From positions 1 through 64,000 of the forward strand of contig NZ_JABAIK010000002.1 in the NCBI RefSeq assembly GCF_012641465.1: a stretch of DNA of 64,000 bases, read 5' to 3'. Origin of the DNA: Vibrio agarilyticus (GTDB lineage Bacteria; Pseudomonadota; Gammaproteobacteria; Enterobacterales; Vibrionaceae). Positions 16,824 to 26,406 of the stretch are shown here, in pieces. Each line of letters opens with the position of its first letter. The stretch's first letter is position 1. The notes beneath the pieces were generated by a model that saw only the letters and a program-made list of their open reading frames with translations, ran no database searches and was not told where the DNA came from. The position numbers were made by a program, and so were the translations under genes.

Positions 16824-18137
16824 TTACCAGTTTGCTTCTAGCTGGAAGCCGACAATGAAATCGTTCTTCGACTGACCTTTTTTCGCATCGGTCGTCCATG
16901 AGTTCTTCACCCAACTTGCTAAGAAGCGAAGTTCTGGATTCACACCAGTCCACGTTGGGAACATCAGAGTCGGCGCAACGGTCACTTTGGCTTGGTTATA
17001 GCTATCGCCATCCCAGTTGTTGTAGACGTAGCCAAGTTCACCTTGCAGATACATCATAGAGTTGATACCCATAACTGGGCGCACCATCGCCGATGCCCAG
17101 TAATCGTAGGTACCATCTTCGTAATCGTTATATTGCGCTTGAACCGATGGGAAAATGCCAATGCCATTTTCAAACGTGTGACCACCAAACGCCAACGCGC
17201 GGTAAGAAACATCGCCTTCTTCAACGTGCGTTAGCAACGTGATTGCATCATTACCTTTGCCCCATTCAAACTCGTGCTCACCGAATTTCAAGCCGCCTGG
17301 GCGGTAAGCATTGTAAGACGTGATAGTACCGCCAAGAAGCTGGCCTGAACCTAGACCTTTACCCGCTTGAAGTACAAAGTTGGTGTTTGAGCTGCCGTCA
17401 CTTTGTAAGCCAAAGAAGTTGAACATCTTGTAGCCAACGGTCAGATCGTAACCAAATTCTGCCCACTCTTTTGAGGTTTTGGTTGTTGGGTTGTAGCTCC
17501 AGTTATCTGGCATCGCTTTAACTGTCGCGGAAATGTCCCACACGCCATATTTGGCCGCAAAGTTCAGTGCATGCATCACGCTGTTGATGTTATCGGCATC
17601 GGCGAACGCAGCGTCGTCTTCAAGATCGTAGTCGTCACGTTTGCTGACCATGTAAGCCATGTTAACAATGGCGCTGCCAAGCTTCATGTTCTCGATACCA
17701 ACACCGGTACCAGACATGTCGGTATAAAAGAAATCCGTCATCCATACATAACGTTCTTTACCGTAATCGCGTTTACCCGCAAAAATAACACCGGTGTCGG
17801 TGTAGCCGGTGATCTCGACAAAACCACTACCGCTACCAGCAGTTCGGCCTTCAGAAACACCCGCGCCAAGTTTCAATGAACGACCATCACCATAAGTCCA
17901 GCGGTAGCTGAAATCGAGGTTAGTTTGGTTGTCATACTCAAGACCCAGACGGCCAAGTGTCTCTTTCTGGCCAATGTAATCTGAATCTTTAAAATCGTTT
18001 TCAGCACTGAACAACGCTGCTTGACGCACGTAACCGTTAAACGCAAATCCTTCGGTGTTTTCTGCCAAAGCCAAAGACGGACTTACCGCGCCCGCCATCG
18101 CAAGCATACAGGCTAAGTGCACTTTTGAAATTTTCAT
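16824..18137 (-). CDS. LamB-type outer-membrane sugar porin
   Basis: A 437-residue porin of the maltoporin family. The start MKISKVHLAC at 18137 gives a proper signal peptide (to about SLALA); an ATG 20 codons upstream falls in the promoter. The mature N-terminus GFAFNGYVRQAALFSAEN, the YVWMTDFFYTDMSGTGVG block and the C-terminal aromatic end FQLEANW are characteristic. It lets oligosaccharides into the periplasm for the family-5 importer encoded downstream. Two LacI-type operators lie upstream. Its sugar need not be maltose, since the family includes porins for other glycans. Confidence 0.9.
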   Translation of the reverse strand: MKISKVHLACMLAMAGAVSPSLALAENTEGFAFNGYVRQAALFSAENDFKDSDYIGQKETLGRLGLEYDNQTNLDFSYRWTYGDGRSLKLGAGVSEGRTAGSGSGFVEITGYTDTGVIFAGKRDYGKERYVWMTDFFYTDMSGTGVGIENMKLGSAIVNMAYMVSKRDDYDLEDDAAFADADNINSVMHALNFAAKYGVWDISATVKAMPDNWSYNPTTKTSKEWAEFGYDLTVGYKMFNFFGLQSDGSSNTNFVLQAGKGLGSGQLLGGTITSYNAYRPGGLKFGEHEFEWGKGNDAITLLTHVEEGDVSYRALAFGGHTFENGIGIFPSVQAQYNDYEDGTYDYWASAMVRPVMGINSMMYLQGELGYVYNNWDGDSYNQAKVTVAPTLMFPTWTGVNPELRFLASWVKNSWTTDAKKGQSKNDFIVGFQLEANW

Positions 18138-18170
18138 TGGAATACCTACAGCTAATTTAACTCTAATTCG

Positions 18171-18189
18171 TTTGGAAGCGCTTTCAGAA
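18171..18189. promoter_or_regulatory. LacI-family operator, site 1
   Basis: TTTGGAAGCGCTTTCAGAA contains the near-perfect palindrome GGAAGCGCTTTC centred at 18179/18180, the AAGCGCTT core of many LacI-family operators. It lies 34 bases upstream of the porin start. Confidence 0.75.
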
Positions 18190-18282
18190 TGCGCCAAAAA
18201 ATTTTGTTTTTGTCTGTTCTCTAAATCGCCTCGCTATCATAATTAATAACTCGCTAAATACCGTGACCCACTTCACCATAAG

Positions 18283-18296
18283 TGTAAGCGCTTTCA
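18283..18296. promoter_or_regulatory. LacI-family operator, site 2
   Basis: TGTAAGCGCTTTCA carries the same core and is centred 111 bases from site 1, a spacing that would allow DNA looping. A third similar site lies upstream of the GH30 gene at 20001-20013. Confidence 0.7.
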
Positions 18297-18585
18297 TCGT
18301 GGTGAAAATTTGTGGAGCAATTCAAATAATTGAAGAAAATCATTCGCGTCATCAGAAGAAAATTATCAGCCCCAAAAATACGTGATCACCCTTGAAATTA
18401 TTTATCTCACTAATGTAATAGATGTTATTAATTTCGGGTCAAAATCCTAATCTCATCATGAGTTCATTATCTCATCACAAAATAAAAAGAAAGGGCTTTC
18501 AATGATGCTATGCCCAAACAACTTGAAGCTACAGGTAGGTGCCAACCAACAACCCTGCAGCTTCAAGTAGAACAAGACGTTAAAC
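18297..18585. repeat. spacer with a shortened ERIC-like repeat
   Basis: The repeat at 18509-18577 has both ends (ATGCCCAAACAACTTGAAGC and CTTCAAGTAGAACAAG) but has lost most of the interior. It is immediately downstream of the GH30 stop codon. The remaining bases are AT-rich with no ORF; a promoter for the porin operon probably lies near 18200-18300. Confidence 0.6.
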
Positions 18586-19944
18586 CTAGTCAATGATGAG
18601 CGTTTGCATTGAGCGAGGCGGCATTTCGATGTAGCCCCCTTCGCCTAGGTGATTCAGCGCGTAAGTGACTTGGCGGTCGAGACGGTTCATCAAGATCACC
18701 ACTTTCTCACCGTTAGGGTTAATAAAAGCGGTTCCTTCAAGGTCGTCGCTCGATGTCGCCAGTGCGACTCGTTTTGCACCACGTTTGATGAACTTAGAGA
18801 AATGCCCCATGTAATAATATGATGGGTTGAAAATAACGGTATCGGTTTGGGTATCGCCCAAAATTGGCGCGCTGCACAAATTATTAACGTGATTCGGCCC
18901 ACCCAATTCGTTCAAGAATAAGTTCCAATCACACCACATACTGGTGTAGTGATTAAGATCATTAATAATCGAATGACCATAACGCTCTGCCACTTTCCAT
19001 TCACCATGGTGTGGCCCGCCCTCTTGGCATCCTTCGGTGAACCAGATCTTTTTATCACGATAGATGTCGTTAATGAGACGCAAGTTATCGTAGTTATCAC
19101 CCATGTACCAATGGATACCAATGCCGTAAACATAAGACGATGCCTTCGCATCATCAAACATGACGCGCGCGCGGTGGAACGCTTCAGCTCGGTTGTGATC
19201 CCACGTCACCAACTTGACGTCAGCAAGGCCATTTTTCTCTAATGCAGGGCCAAGATAATCGCGCACGAAATCGCGCTCTTCTTCCGCACTATAAACGCAC
19301 GAGTCCCATACTTGAGTTGCAGCAGGTTCGTTTTGTACGGTAATCGCCGAGATCTCAATACCTTCGGCGCGCATCGCTTCAATGTATTTACAGTAGTAAA
19401 GTGCCCAAGTTTCAAAATGCTCTGGCTTTAATTGGCCGCCGTGGTTCATTTCACCATTGGTTTTCATCCACGCTGGCGGGCTCCAAGGCGAAGAGAAAAA
19501 GAGAATTTCACTCGATGCAATCTCTTTCGCCCAATGGATCATCGGTATGATTTGCTGTTTATCGCGCTCTAAGTTAAATCCACGTAATTGTGCATCTTCT
19601 TCTTCACAGCAAGCCCAGTTGCCTAGTGAAAAATCACAGCTGTTAATGTGAGTGCGGCAAAAGTTATAACCAATGCCCTTTTCTGCGTCAAAATAGGCTT
19701 CCATCATCACTTTTTGCTGCGCAGGACTCATGCTATTGAGTACGTGAGCGGCAGATTCCGTAAAAGCACCACCAAAGCCCTCCCACTCTTGAAAGGTTTT
19801 GGTGTGATCTAAAAACACATTAAACAGTTCACCTGCGTCGGTGTAAGTGGTGGTGTCTGCTTTTAAGTAATCACGCGTCAATGGGCCCACTGGTAATAAT
19901 GTCAGCTTGTGCTCACTGTCTTTCGCCGTTTGATAAAGTTTCAT
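18586..19944 (-). CDS. cytoplasmic GH30 glycoside hydrolase
   Basis: A 452-residue enzyme of glycoside hydrolase family 30. Motifs are FGGAFTESAA, SPPAWMKTNG, the acid/base Glu206 in TVQNEP and the nucleophile Glu304 in WFTEG, followed by a C-terminal beta domain. The start MKLYQTAK at 19944 has GGAG upstream; an ATG 25 codons earlier would overlap the operator. There is no signal peptide, so it should act on sugars already imported by the neighbouring ABC system. GH30 includes beta-glucosidases, beta-1,6-glucanases and beta-xylosidases, so specificity stays open. Shared operators tie it to the porin operon. Confidence 0.9.
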   Translation of the reverse strand: MKLYQTAKDSEHKLTLLPVGPLTRDYLKADTTTYTDAGELFNVFLDHTKTFQEWEGFGGAFTESAAHVLNSMSPAQQKVMMEAYFDAEKGIGYNFCRTHINSCDFSLGNWACCEEEDAQLRGFNLERDKQQIIPMIHWAKEIASSEILFFSSPWSPPAWMKTNGEMNHGGQLKPEHFETWALYYCKYIEAMRAEGIEISAITVQNEPAATQVWDSCVYSAEEERDFVRDYLGPALEKNGLADVKLVTWDHNRAEAFHRARVMFDDAKASSYVYGIGIHWYMGDNYDNLRLINDIYRDKKIWFTEGCQEGGPHHGEWKVAERYGHSIINDLNHYTSMWCDWNLFLNELGGPNHVNNLCSAPILGDTQTDTVIFNPSYYYMGHFSKFIKRGAKRVALATSSDDLEGTAFINPNGEKVVILMNRLDRQVTYALNHLGEGGYIEMPPRSMQTLIID

Positions 19945-20000
19945 TACTGCTCCGAAAGCCATTCTAAACTGAGCAAATTCTGGCAAGATCACAGCCAAAA

Positions 20001-20013
20001 GCAAGCGCTTACA
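20001..20013. promoter_or_regulatory. LacI-family operator upstream of GH30
   Basis: GCAAGCGCTTACA has the AAGCGCTT core, 57 bases upstream of the chosen GH30 start. The match to the two sites before the porin gene suggests one regulator for both units. No LacI-family gene is present in the window. Confidence 0.65.
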
Positions 20014-20126
20014 TTGCACAGGCTGATCACATTTTGACGAATGAAAATGCGCACGAAATACAAAAAATTGGAAGTCTTAGGGCGATGAGAAGCCAATTTT
20101 TTAATTAATAGATTGTTTTGCTTGGG

Positions 20127-21365
20127 CTATAGACCCTTGCCCCATGATTGGAACATACGATTATTCATTTCCATCAAATTGTTATTATTATTGTTAATCA
20201 TATTCATCAAATTGGTTTGATTATTCTGAAATAGCATATTTGTATTATGGCTTTGCTGAATCGAATTACTCTGATGTGCGGCGGCAGCTTGTGACTCTAA
20301 CGCGGCAACTTGTCGCTGTTGTAATGCAAGTTGTTGGCGCTGGTTATACTGCTGATGTAATTGTGCTATTGCTTGCTGCCCTCTCACCATCGCTGCCTGG
20401 AATTTATCCTGATACTTGTCGAAATCGCACACCATGCGATAAATAGCGTCACTAAGGCCGTCCATACTTTTCTCGTTTTGGCAGACCTTATACAAATACA
20501 CCTTTTCCTGAGCCAAGCTCTGTTGATAATCGACTTGGGCTTGATTTGCGGATTGGTGAGCGACGTCTAATTGGCGCCCAAGCTCGTTTCGATAAACCTC
20601 AGGAATAATGACATTTTGCGGAGTGCTGGCGCTATGTAGAAAATGATGAATTGCCCCATTTTTATGACTCTCAATCATCACGCCACCAAACTGACGAGTC
20701 GTCGCATTTTGTTGAAAAACTCTCAGTGCCAATTCAGTTGGAATGTGTCTAAAATCGGTGGCTCCCGTCGTCAAGTTATTCTTTGTATAGGTGTAAGTCG
20801 ACTGAGGAAAGAATGGTGATGTGTAAACGCCAGCCGCTTCATTATTCTTTCGCACACCATAAAATTGCTGAACGTCAAAATTGACACCATTATCCGTAAT
20901 CCACTCGATCTGCCCGGAAAAAACATCACTATCATCCCGATTCTTACCACGAAGTACCGTATTATGAATACGGTCATAAATGGTTACTGTTCCGTCAGAC
21001 GTCTTACCATTTCTCAATGTGATAATGCTCTCGTGGTGCATTTGATCGCTAATCACAATGCGACGCCCTAACCCATCGGCATAGCCATCTTTGCAAGAGC
21101 CATCCCAATATATTTGCGCATTTTCTTGAGCAGCCATGAATGGTTCTATGCTGATTTTGCACTGTTTCTTTTTATTTGTTGCCTGTACAAAAATTGAACT
21201 TTTCGCCATTGAGGAGATGTCAGAAAACTCTGGCGTTGGCACCTTCGTTACACGTTCAAATGCCATAGCCTGTTCCATTGTCAGAGTTGGGATTCTTGGC
21301 CCCGTTTGACAGCCGCTAAGAAACACAATGGCAGGTGAAAATACGATAAAAACGGATTTCTTCAT
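20127..21365 (-). CDS. putative lipoprotein with MORN-like region and Asn/Gln-rich tail
   Basis: A 412-residue protein from the start MKKSVFIV at 21365, giving a lipoprotein signal with lipobox LSGC. Residues around 85-200 hold patterns like YWDGSCKDGYADGLG and similar Gly/Tyr repeats reminiscent of MORN motifs. A helical, probably coiled-coil region follows (QSLAQEKVYLYK through QQLALQQRQVAALE), then a tail rich in Asn, Met and Gln ending MFQSWGKGL. It is likely anchored to an envelope membrane. I recognise no specific family. An in-frame ATG 25 codons upstream is less likely because it would spoil the signal. Confidence 0.65.
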   Translation of the reverse strand: MKKSVFIVFSPAIVFLSGCQTGPRIPTLTMEQAMAFERVTKVPTPEFSDISSMAKSSIFVQATNKKKQCKISIEPFMAAQENAQIYWDGSCKDGYADGLGRRIVISDQMHHESIITLRNGKTSDGTVTIYDRIHNTVLRGKNRDDSDVFSGQIEWITDNGVNFDVQQFYGVRKNNEAAGVYTSPFFPQSTYTYTKNNLTTGATDFRHIPTELALRVFQQNATTRQFGGVMIESHKNGAIHHFLHSASTPQNVIIPEVYRNELGRQLDVAHQSANQAQVDYQQSLAQEKVYLYKVCQNEKSMDGLSDAIYRMVCDFDKYQDKFQAAMVRGQQAIAQLHQQYNQRQQLALQQRQVAALESQAAAAHQSNSIQQSHNTNMLFQNNQTNLMNMINNNNNNLMEMNNRMFQSWGKGL

Positions 21366-21577
21366 TAATTTTAAAATCGGTAATAAAACCCGATTAAATA
21401 TACAAAATAATAGAAATTCTCTTTGACAGAGATCATTCATAGTCGGATTTTAATTTACGAATAATACCTCTATTCGCGCGATGTATAATCGGATTAATTA
21501 TATCCAACTAAAAATAAACATCTCGTATCATATTTGGCCATTTGGTTAAAACAGAGCAGCATGAATTTTATACCCAA

Positions 21578-21607
21578 AAAAAGGCCACTCAATGTTTTGA
21601 GTGGCCT
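21578..21607 (-). terminator. terminator after xylB
   Basis: AGGCCACTCAA pairs with TTGAGTGGCCT around TGTT. On the minus strand it is followed by TTTTTTT. It lies 67 bases past the xylB stop codon. Confidence 0.85.
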
Positions 21608-21673
21608 CAATTTAGCGTCACTGACCCGCTTTACGAAGGCGATTTATACCCGCCCAACGTAACGCTGTTTAGA

Positions 21674-23122
21674 CTATAACCCTTTGACTCTTGGGTATAA
21701 CGCCTGATAAACATCTCGTTTGGCTTTATAGTAAATGCGCTTATCATCGTTGGGTTCGTGACGCTGTACCAAAGCAGGTACTGGGCACACTTCAGCAAGC
21801 GTGGCTTCAGGCTCCGCGCCCAAGAGCGCAAGACGAGCCGCGCCAAGAGCGGGACCTACATCGCCGCCTTTACGATACTCAAGTGGCATGCCAACAATAT
21901 CGGCGAGCATTTGACGCCAGTAACCACTGCGCGCGCCGCCACCAATTAAAGAGACTTCGGTTGGGATCATCTTAGTGACATGCAGAGCATCAAAACCATC
22001 GGCAAAAGCAAAGCCAACCCCTTCTAGTACCGCTTGAGCCAATTCAAGCTTGGTTGTAGAGTGAGTCAGGCCATAGAACACGCCTTTGGCATTTGGGTCA
22101 TTGATTGGTGTGCGCTCACCCGAAAGGTACGGCAAAAAGACAACGTTAGAGTTTATATCAGCGCCATTTTCGACTTCAGTGAGCATATCACCCACATCAT
22201 CGAAACCGGTAAGATTCGCGACCCATTGCAAACAAGACGCCGCGCTAAGTGTCACCGACATGGTGTGCCACGCATTGGGCAACGCATGACAAAAGCTGTG
22301 TAGTGCAGAATCGGGATTTGAAATAAAACCGTCACTGACCGCAAAATAAACCCCTGATGTACCTAACGAAAGCATCGCTTGGCCAGGTTGGGTTAAGCCC
22401 ACACCAATGGCGCCTGCCGCATTGTCTCCGCCACCAGCCACAACTGGCACTTGAGCCATTCCCCACTCACGCGCCACCTCTGGCGACAATACGCCTGTGA
22501 CGTCACTGCCTTCAAACAATTTAGGCATGTGACTGCGATTTAGGCCCGTCGCGGCAAGCAAGTTGTCATCCCAATCTCGAGAGGCCACGTTTAACCACAT
22601 GGTTCCGGCTGAATCAGACATGTCTGATGCGTAATCTCCCGTCATTTTAAAACGCAGATAATCTTTCGGTAACAAAACCTTGGCAATTTGGGCAAAAATT
22701 TCAGGCTCTTCGTTTGCGACCCATTTCAGTTTTGGCGCAGTAAAACCGGCCATCATAATATTACCGGTGATTTGGCGGCTGTTTGGTACTTCCGCTTCCA
22801 ACTGACGGCATTCCGCTTCGCAGCGACCATCGTTCCACAAAATGGCCGGGCGCAATACATCTCCCTTAGCATTAAGCAGCGTTGCTCCGTGCATCTGCCC
22901 AGAAAGGCCGATGGCTTTTACCTGTGATAAATCCACTTGTTGTGCCAAACCGTTAATCGTGTCGCAGGTCGCTTGCCACCAATCTTGCGGATTTTGCTCC
23001 GACCAAAGTGGCTTAGGGCGAGACACAGTGATCGACGCTGAATGCGTGGCGACAATCTCTCCCTCTCTTGACATCACAATGGATTTCACACCCGATGTGC
23101 CTAAATCGATACCAATATACAT
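21674..23122 (-). CDS. xylB: xylulokinase
   Basis: A 482-residue FGGY-family kinase, close in length to E. coli XylB (484). The N-terminal phosphate-binding motif is GIDLGTSGVKSIVM, the substrate site includes SGQMHGA, and the catalytic Asp233 lies in GGGDNAAGAIG. It phosphorylates D-xylulose to D-xylulose-5-phosphate in the cytoplasm. It is divergent from xylR with 290 bases between, where an inverted repeat (23300-23332) may be the operator. Unlike E. coli, xylA is not adjacent but encoded 3.3 kb away, beyond xylR and an epimerase gene. Confidence 0.95.
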   Translation of the reverse strand: MYIGIDLGTSGVKSIVMSREGEIVATHSASITVSRPKPLWSEQNPQDWWQATCDTINGLAQQVDLSQVKAIGLSGQMHGATLLNAKGDVLRPAILWNDGRCEAECRQLEAEVPNSRQITGNIMMAGFTAPKLKWVANEEPEIFAQIAKVLLPKDYLRFKMTGDYASDMSDSAGTMWLNVASRDWDDNLLAATGLNRSHMPKLFEGSDVTGVLSPEVAREWGMAQVPVVAGGGDNAAGAIGVGLTQPGQAMLSLGTSGVYFAVSDGFISNPDSALHSFCHALPNAWHTMSVTLSAASCLQWVANLTGFDDVGDMLTEVENGADINSNVVFLPYLSGERTPINDPNAKGVFYGLTHSTTKLELAQAVLEGVGFAFADGFDALHVTKMIPTEVSLIGGGARSGYWRQMLADIVGMPLEYRKGGDVGPALGAARLALLGAEPEATLAEVCPVPALVQRHEPNDDKRIYYKAKRDVYQALYPRVKGL

Positions 23123-23299
23123 AACTAATCCTTAAATAAATGATTTAAGCAGTCTGAATTAATCCGTCGGTACCAAAGCGTGTGACCAAAATAACGAAAT
23201 GAGAACTGCCTGAATTTACAGATCGCATTAACCCAATCTCATAATTGAAGTTATTGCGTGATAAGGTCAGTATCGTTAGTGCTGGATAAATACTCAATT

Positions 23300-23332
23300 G
23301 TGAAATTTCGTTCCAAGATTGAGGGATTTCAC
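23300..23332. promoter_or_regulatory. inverted repeat in the xylB-xylR divergent promoter
   Basis: GTGAAAT at 23300-23306 is mirrored by ATTTCAC at 23326-23332, centres about 26 bases apart. The position between the divergent xylB and xylR genes makes it a candidate XylR or other regulator site. I could not match it to a known consensus with confidence. Confidence 0.35.
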
Positions 23333-23412
23333 GAGTGAGGGAAAGATCACATCGAGTTATTGATTTGACTGTTAACATGCAAAACAAATAACAATAAAAG
23401 AGAAATATATAA

Positions 23413-24609
23413 ATGGACCGAAATTATCGAATTACCTTGCTGTTTAATGCCAACAAAGTATTTGATCGCCAAGTTATCGAGGGAATTGGCGAATATCTTC
23501 AAGCGTCACAATGCAACTGGGACATCTATCTTGAAGACGATTTCACAACGCACGTGGAGAGCTTTAAAAATTGGCGCGGTGATGGCGTTATCGCCGATTT
23601 TGACAATCCCGATCTAGAATCGTTATTGGAAGGCGCTTCAATTCCCGTGGTTGGCGTCGGCGGCTCTTATCAGTACGAAAACCATTACCCAGATGTGCCC
23701 TATGTCGCGACAGATAATCACGCGCTGATTGATCTCGCGTTTCAGCACCTTAAATCAAAAGGGCTTGAAAACTTTGCTTTTTATGGCATTCCTGAAGATC
23801 CGAACAAACGTTGGGCCAGCGAACGAGAGCACGCATTCACCGACATTCTTAAAGCGGAAGGGTTTACTGGCTCGATTTATCGCGGCAGCGAAACCAGCCC
23901 AGAAACGTGGCAGTATGATATGAATCGGTTAGCAGATTGGTTGCAAATGCTGCCAACGCCAACTGGCATTATTGCCGTTACCGATTCAAGAGCGCGTCAT
24001 TTGCTGCAAGTTTGTCAGCACCTGAACATCATGGTACCCGACAAAATCTCAGTGATCGGCATTGATAACGAAGAGCTCGCCCGCTACCTCACTCGAGTGT
24101 CACTCAGCTCAGTTGGCCAAGGCACAAAAGAGATGGGTTATCACGCAGCCAAAATGCTACATAAACGCATTCAAGCCCTTGAGTCTGGCAATCCTGATCT
24201 GATTAATGCCAAACCGAAACGGGTTGTCATTCCACCGACGAAAGTTTTTGAGCGTCAAAGCACCGATTTCCACGCGTTAAAAGATCCTTATGTCATTCAA
24301 GCAATGCACTTTATTCGCCAGAACGCTTGCAAAGGGATTAAGGTTGACCAGGTGCTAAATTATGTGGGCATTTCTCGTTCCAATATGGAAACTCGCTTTA
24401 AAGATGAGCGAGGGCATTCTATTCACCAAGAAATACACAACTCTAAACTGCGCCGTGCTTGTGATTTACTCGCCGAAACGTCGCTACCGATCGTTGAGAT
24501 TTCTGAACTGTGCAGTTATCCATCACTGCAATACATGTACACCGTGTTTAAGAAAAACCTCGACCAAACGCCAAAAGATTATCGTGAGCAGCACCGTAAA
24601 TCGAACTAG
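23413..24609 (+). CDS. xylR: xylose operon activator XylR
   Basis: A 398-residue regulator with the two-part layout of E. coli XylR (392 aa). Residues 1-270 form a LacI/periplasmic-binding-like sugar domain (ITLLFNANKVFDRQVIEGIG; ISVIGIDNEELARYLT). Residues 290-395 hold an AraC-type double HTH ending SLQYMYTVFKKNLDQTPKDYR. It is expected to bind D-xylose and activate xyl promoters. It is divergent from xylB and convergent with the epimerase gene, sharing a terminator at 24618-24652. The ribosome-binding site is weak. Confidence 0.93.
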   Translation: MDRNYRITLLFNANKVFDRQVIEGIGEYLQASQCNWDIYLEDDFTTHVESFKNWRGDGVIADFDNPDLESLLEGASIPVVGVGGSYQYENHYPDVPYVATDNHALIDLAFQHLKSKGLENFAFYGIPEDPNKRWASEREHAFTDILKAEGFTGSIYRGSETSPETWQYDMNRLADWLQMLPTPTGIIAVTDSRARHLLQVCQHLNIMVPDKISVIGIDNEELARYLTRVSLSSVGQGTKEMGYHAAKMLHKRIQALESGNPDLINAKPKRVVIPPTKVFERQSTDFHALKDPYVIQAMHFIRQNACKGIKVDQVLNYVGISRSNMETRFKDERGHSIHQEIHNSKLRRACDLLAETSLPIVEISELCSYPSLQYMYTVFKKNLDQTPKDYREQHRKSN

Positions 24610-24617
24610 ATTTCTTA

Positions 24618-24652
24618 ACAAAAAAGATCCCGTTTTGGGATCCTTTTTGTTG
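24618..24652. terminator. bidirectional terminator between xylR and aldose epimerase
   Basis: AACAAAAAAGATCCC, loop GTTTT, GGGATCCTTTTTGTT. The A-rich arm before and the T-rich arm after the stem allow it to work in both directions for the convergent genes. Confidence 0.85.
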
Positions 24653-24671
24653 TTAGTGTCGAGCGAGAGGT

Positions 24672-25712
24672 TTATTTATCCCGCTCAGAGGCAGACGCGG
24701 TAACGCGGTAGGTCACAAAGTGATGATAAGGATGCGTTGCATCATAAACGCACTCTTGTTGCCCTTTCATATTTATTTTGTCTGGAAAATCTTGCGTTTC
24801 CAAACAAAGCGCTGCGTGTTTTTGATAAACCGCACCCTGGCGACCTGCTTCATTATTAATGTGGTTCCCCGCATAAAATTGCATTCCGAGTTGATCGGTA
24901 TGCACTTCTAACCCGAGCGTTCTGTCAGGGCAGGTCAACGTTGCCACCTTCTTCATCGCTTTTGAGGTAAAACACCAACAGTGGTCATACCCTTTTGCCT
25001 GCCGAATTTGTGAAAAACGCGCGCCCAGCCCCTCAGCAATCACTCTAGACTGGCGAAAATCCATTGGCGTATTTGCAACAGCGGCACGGTCAATGGGGAT
25101 CGAATTATGATCTAAAAACAGATACGTTTCGGCATTTATCTGCAAATGGTGTTGCTCTATCGAGTCATATTGATTCGGCGATAAATTGAAGTAGGCGTGC
25201 TGCGTCATATTGATTGGGGTGCGTCCTTGCGGAAGCGCGAAATAACCGATTTTCAACTCATCGCTTTCGGTCAGTTCATAGGTGACACGAAAATCAATCG
25301 CATGTGGGTAGCCAGCTTCCCCCGCTTCTGTTCTCACATACAGTTCAATCGCATTATCATCAAGCACTTCAACATGCCAACGTTTCAAACCGATATTCGC
25401 TGACGCGCCATGCAGGTGATTAGTACCTTCATTGCACTCGAGTGTCACCTCGTTCCCATCTAAGTGATAACGTCCATAGCGAATACGATTGGCCCACGGC
25501 CCAACCACACATCCCATAAAAATGGTGCCATTAAGATAATCTTGGGCCGTATCATAACCCAAAACAATATTGCGTTTATTTCCTTGCTGATCATTTACAA
25601 AAAAATTAACGATAGTGGCACCTAACTCAGACACATCAATTTGGGTCCCATTACCATTTTTTAACGAATATAAATGATAATCACCCCAGTTCATAATTTG
25701 CACTGCGGACAT
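24672..25712 (-). CDS. aldose 1-epimerase (mutarotase)
   Basis: A 346-residue GalM-family enzyme. It keeps GTNHLHGA with the first active-site His, TQHAYFNL with the second, and LETQDFPD with the catalytic Glu. It interconverts alpha and beta anomers of aldoses such as xylose or glucose, feeding xylose isomerase, which is anomer-selective. I chose MSAVQIMN at 25712 because GGGAG lies about six bases upstream; an ATG four codons earlier has no such site. The gene is divergent from xylA, consistent with a role in xylose use. A degenerate paralogue lies at 40094-41158. Confidence 0.9.
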   Translation of the reverse strand: MSAVQIMNWGDYHLYSLKNGNGTQIDVSELGATIVNFFVNDQQGNKRNIVLGYDTAQDYLNGTIFMGCVVGPWANRIRYGRYHLDGNEVTLECNEGTNHLHGASANIGLKRWHVEVLDDNAIELYVRTEAGEAGYPHAIDFRVTYELTESDELKIGYFALPQGRTPINMTQHAYFNLSPNQYDSIEQHHLQINAETYLFLDHNSIPIDRAAVANTPMDFRQSRVIAEGLGARFSQIRQAKGYDHCWCFTSKAMKKVATLTCPDRTLGLEVHTDQLGMQFYAGNHINNEAGRQGAVYQKHAALCLETQDFPDKINMKGQQECVYDATHPYHHFVTYRVTASASERDK

Positions 25713-26406
25713 CATGACTCCCATAAAAGAGTTAATTATTATAAATAGTTAAGGCTATACCCAAGCTATGTGAAGTTTCAGTAAGGCAGCGCATACGACG
25801 CTTTACGTAGCATGGGCATAAATCATCATCTAAGCGCAGCGCCTTGGCTATTGTGATTTTTATTTCAATAATTATCAAATTACGAAAGTTTGGTGTTTAT
25901 CAAAATGTATCGGATATTTTTATTGTCATATTTTGAAATCTCTTTTCTATTTTTAGAACTATCAACAATTGATATTGCTTATTAGCAATGAATGATGTTC
26001 TGAAACCAATGTGTCATATCCATGACGATGATTTTTTGCACGACACTGTGATGTATATGCAACCATTTCTAAATTTTTTTCATTATATTTCACATCATCT
26101 ATTCCATTTTTAATTGATTACCTAGTCTTCCTATTTTTCATGATTATAATTTCTTATTTTTTGCTTATGTTATTTTCCTAAATGAATTTGCCAATTATAT
26201 CAATAGACAGGCAACTTAATCTTATAAATCAATTGCTTAAATGAAAATTAGAACACTCAAAAAATCACCAATTTTAAACACAATGAGATCTAAAACACGT
26301 AAAAGAAATAGCAGAAAATTGGAACAAAAAATCATAATTGCGTGCATTTAATAAAAATCAGATTATTACTGGGAACGAAGTCCTTTGATATATTGGAATA
26401 TAAGAT
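25713..26406. promoter_or_regulatory. divergent promoter region of xylA and aldose epimerase
   Basis: Nearly 700 very AT-rich bases. A degenerate palindromic repeat occupies about 25754-25860. A roughly 27-32 base direct repeat is visible at 26243-26274 and 26314-26339 (both contain GAAAATTRGAACA, then AAAAATCAYMATT), 71 bases apart, just before xylA. These are candidate activator sites, most plausibly for XylR. Exact promoter elements were not assigned because the AT-richness gives many chance matches. Confidence 0.45.

Noticed and set aside
16824-18137. Calling both LamB-type porins maltoporins in the strict sense
   Set aside because: Neither is next to amylolytic or maltodextrin genes; the context points to other oligosaccharides.
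23330-23356. CRP site in the xylB-xylR interval
   Set aside because: The half-sites GTGA and TCAC are eight bases apart instead of six, so the fit to the CRP consensus is poor.
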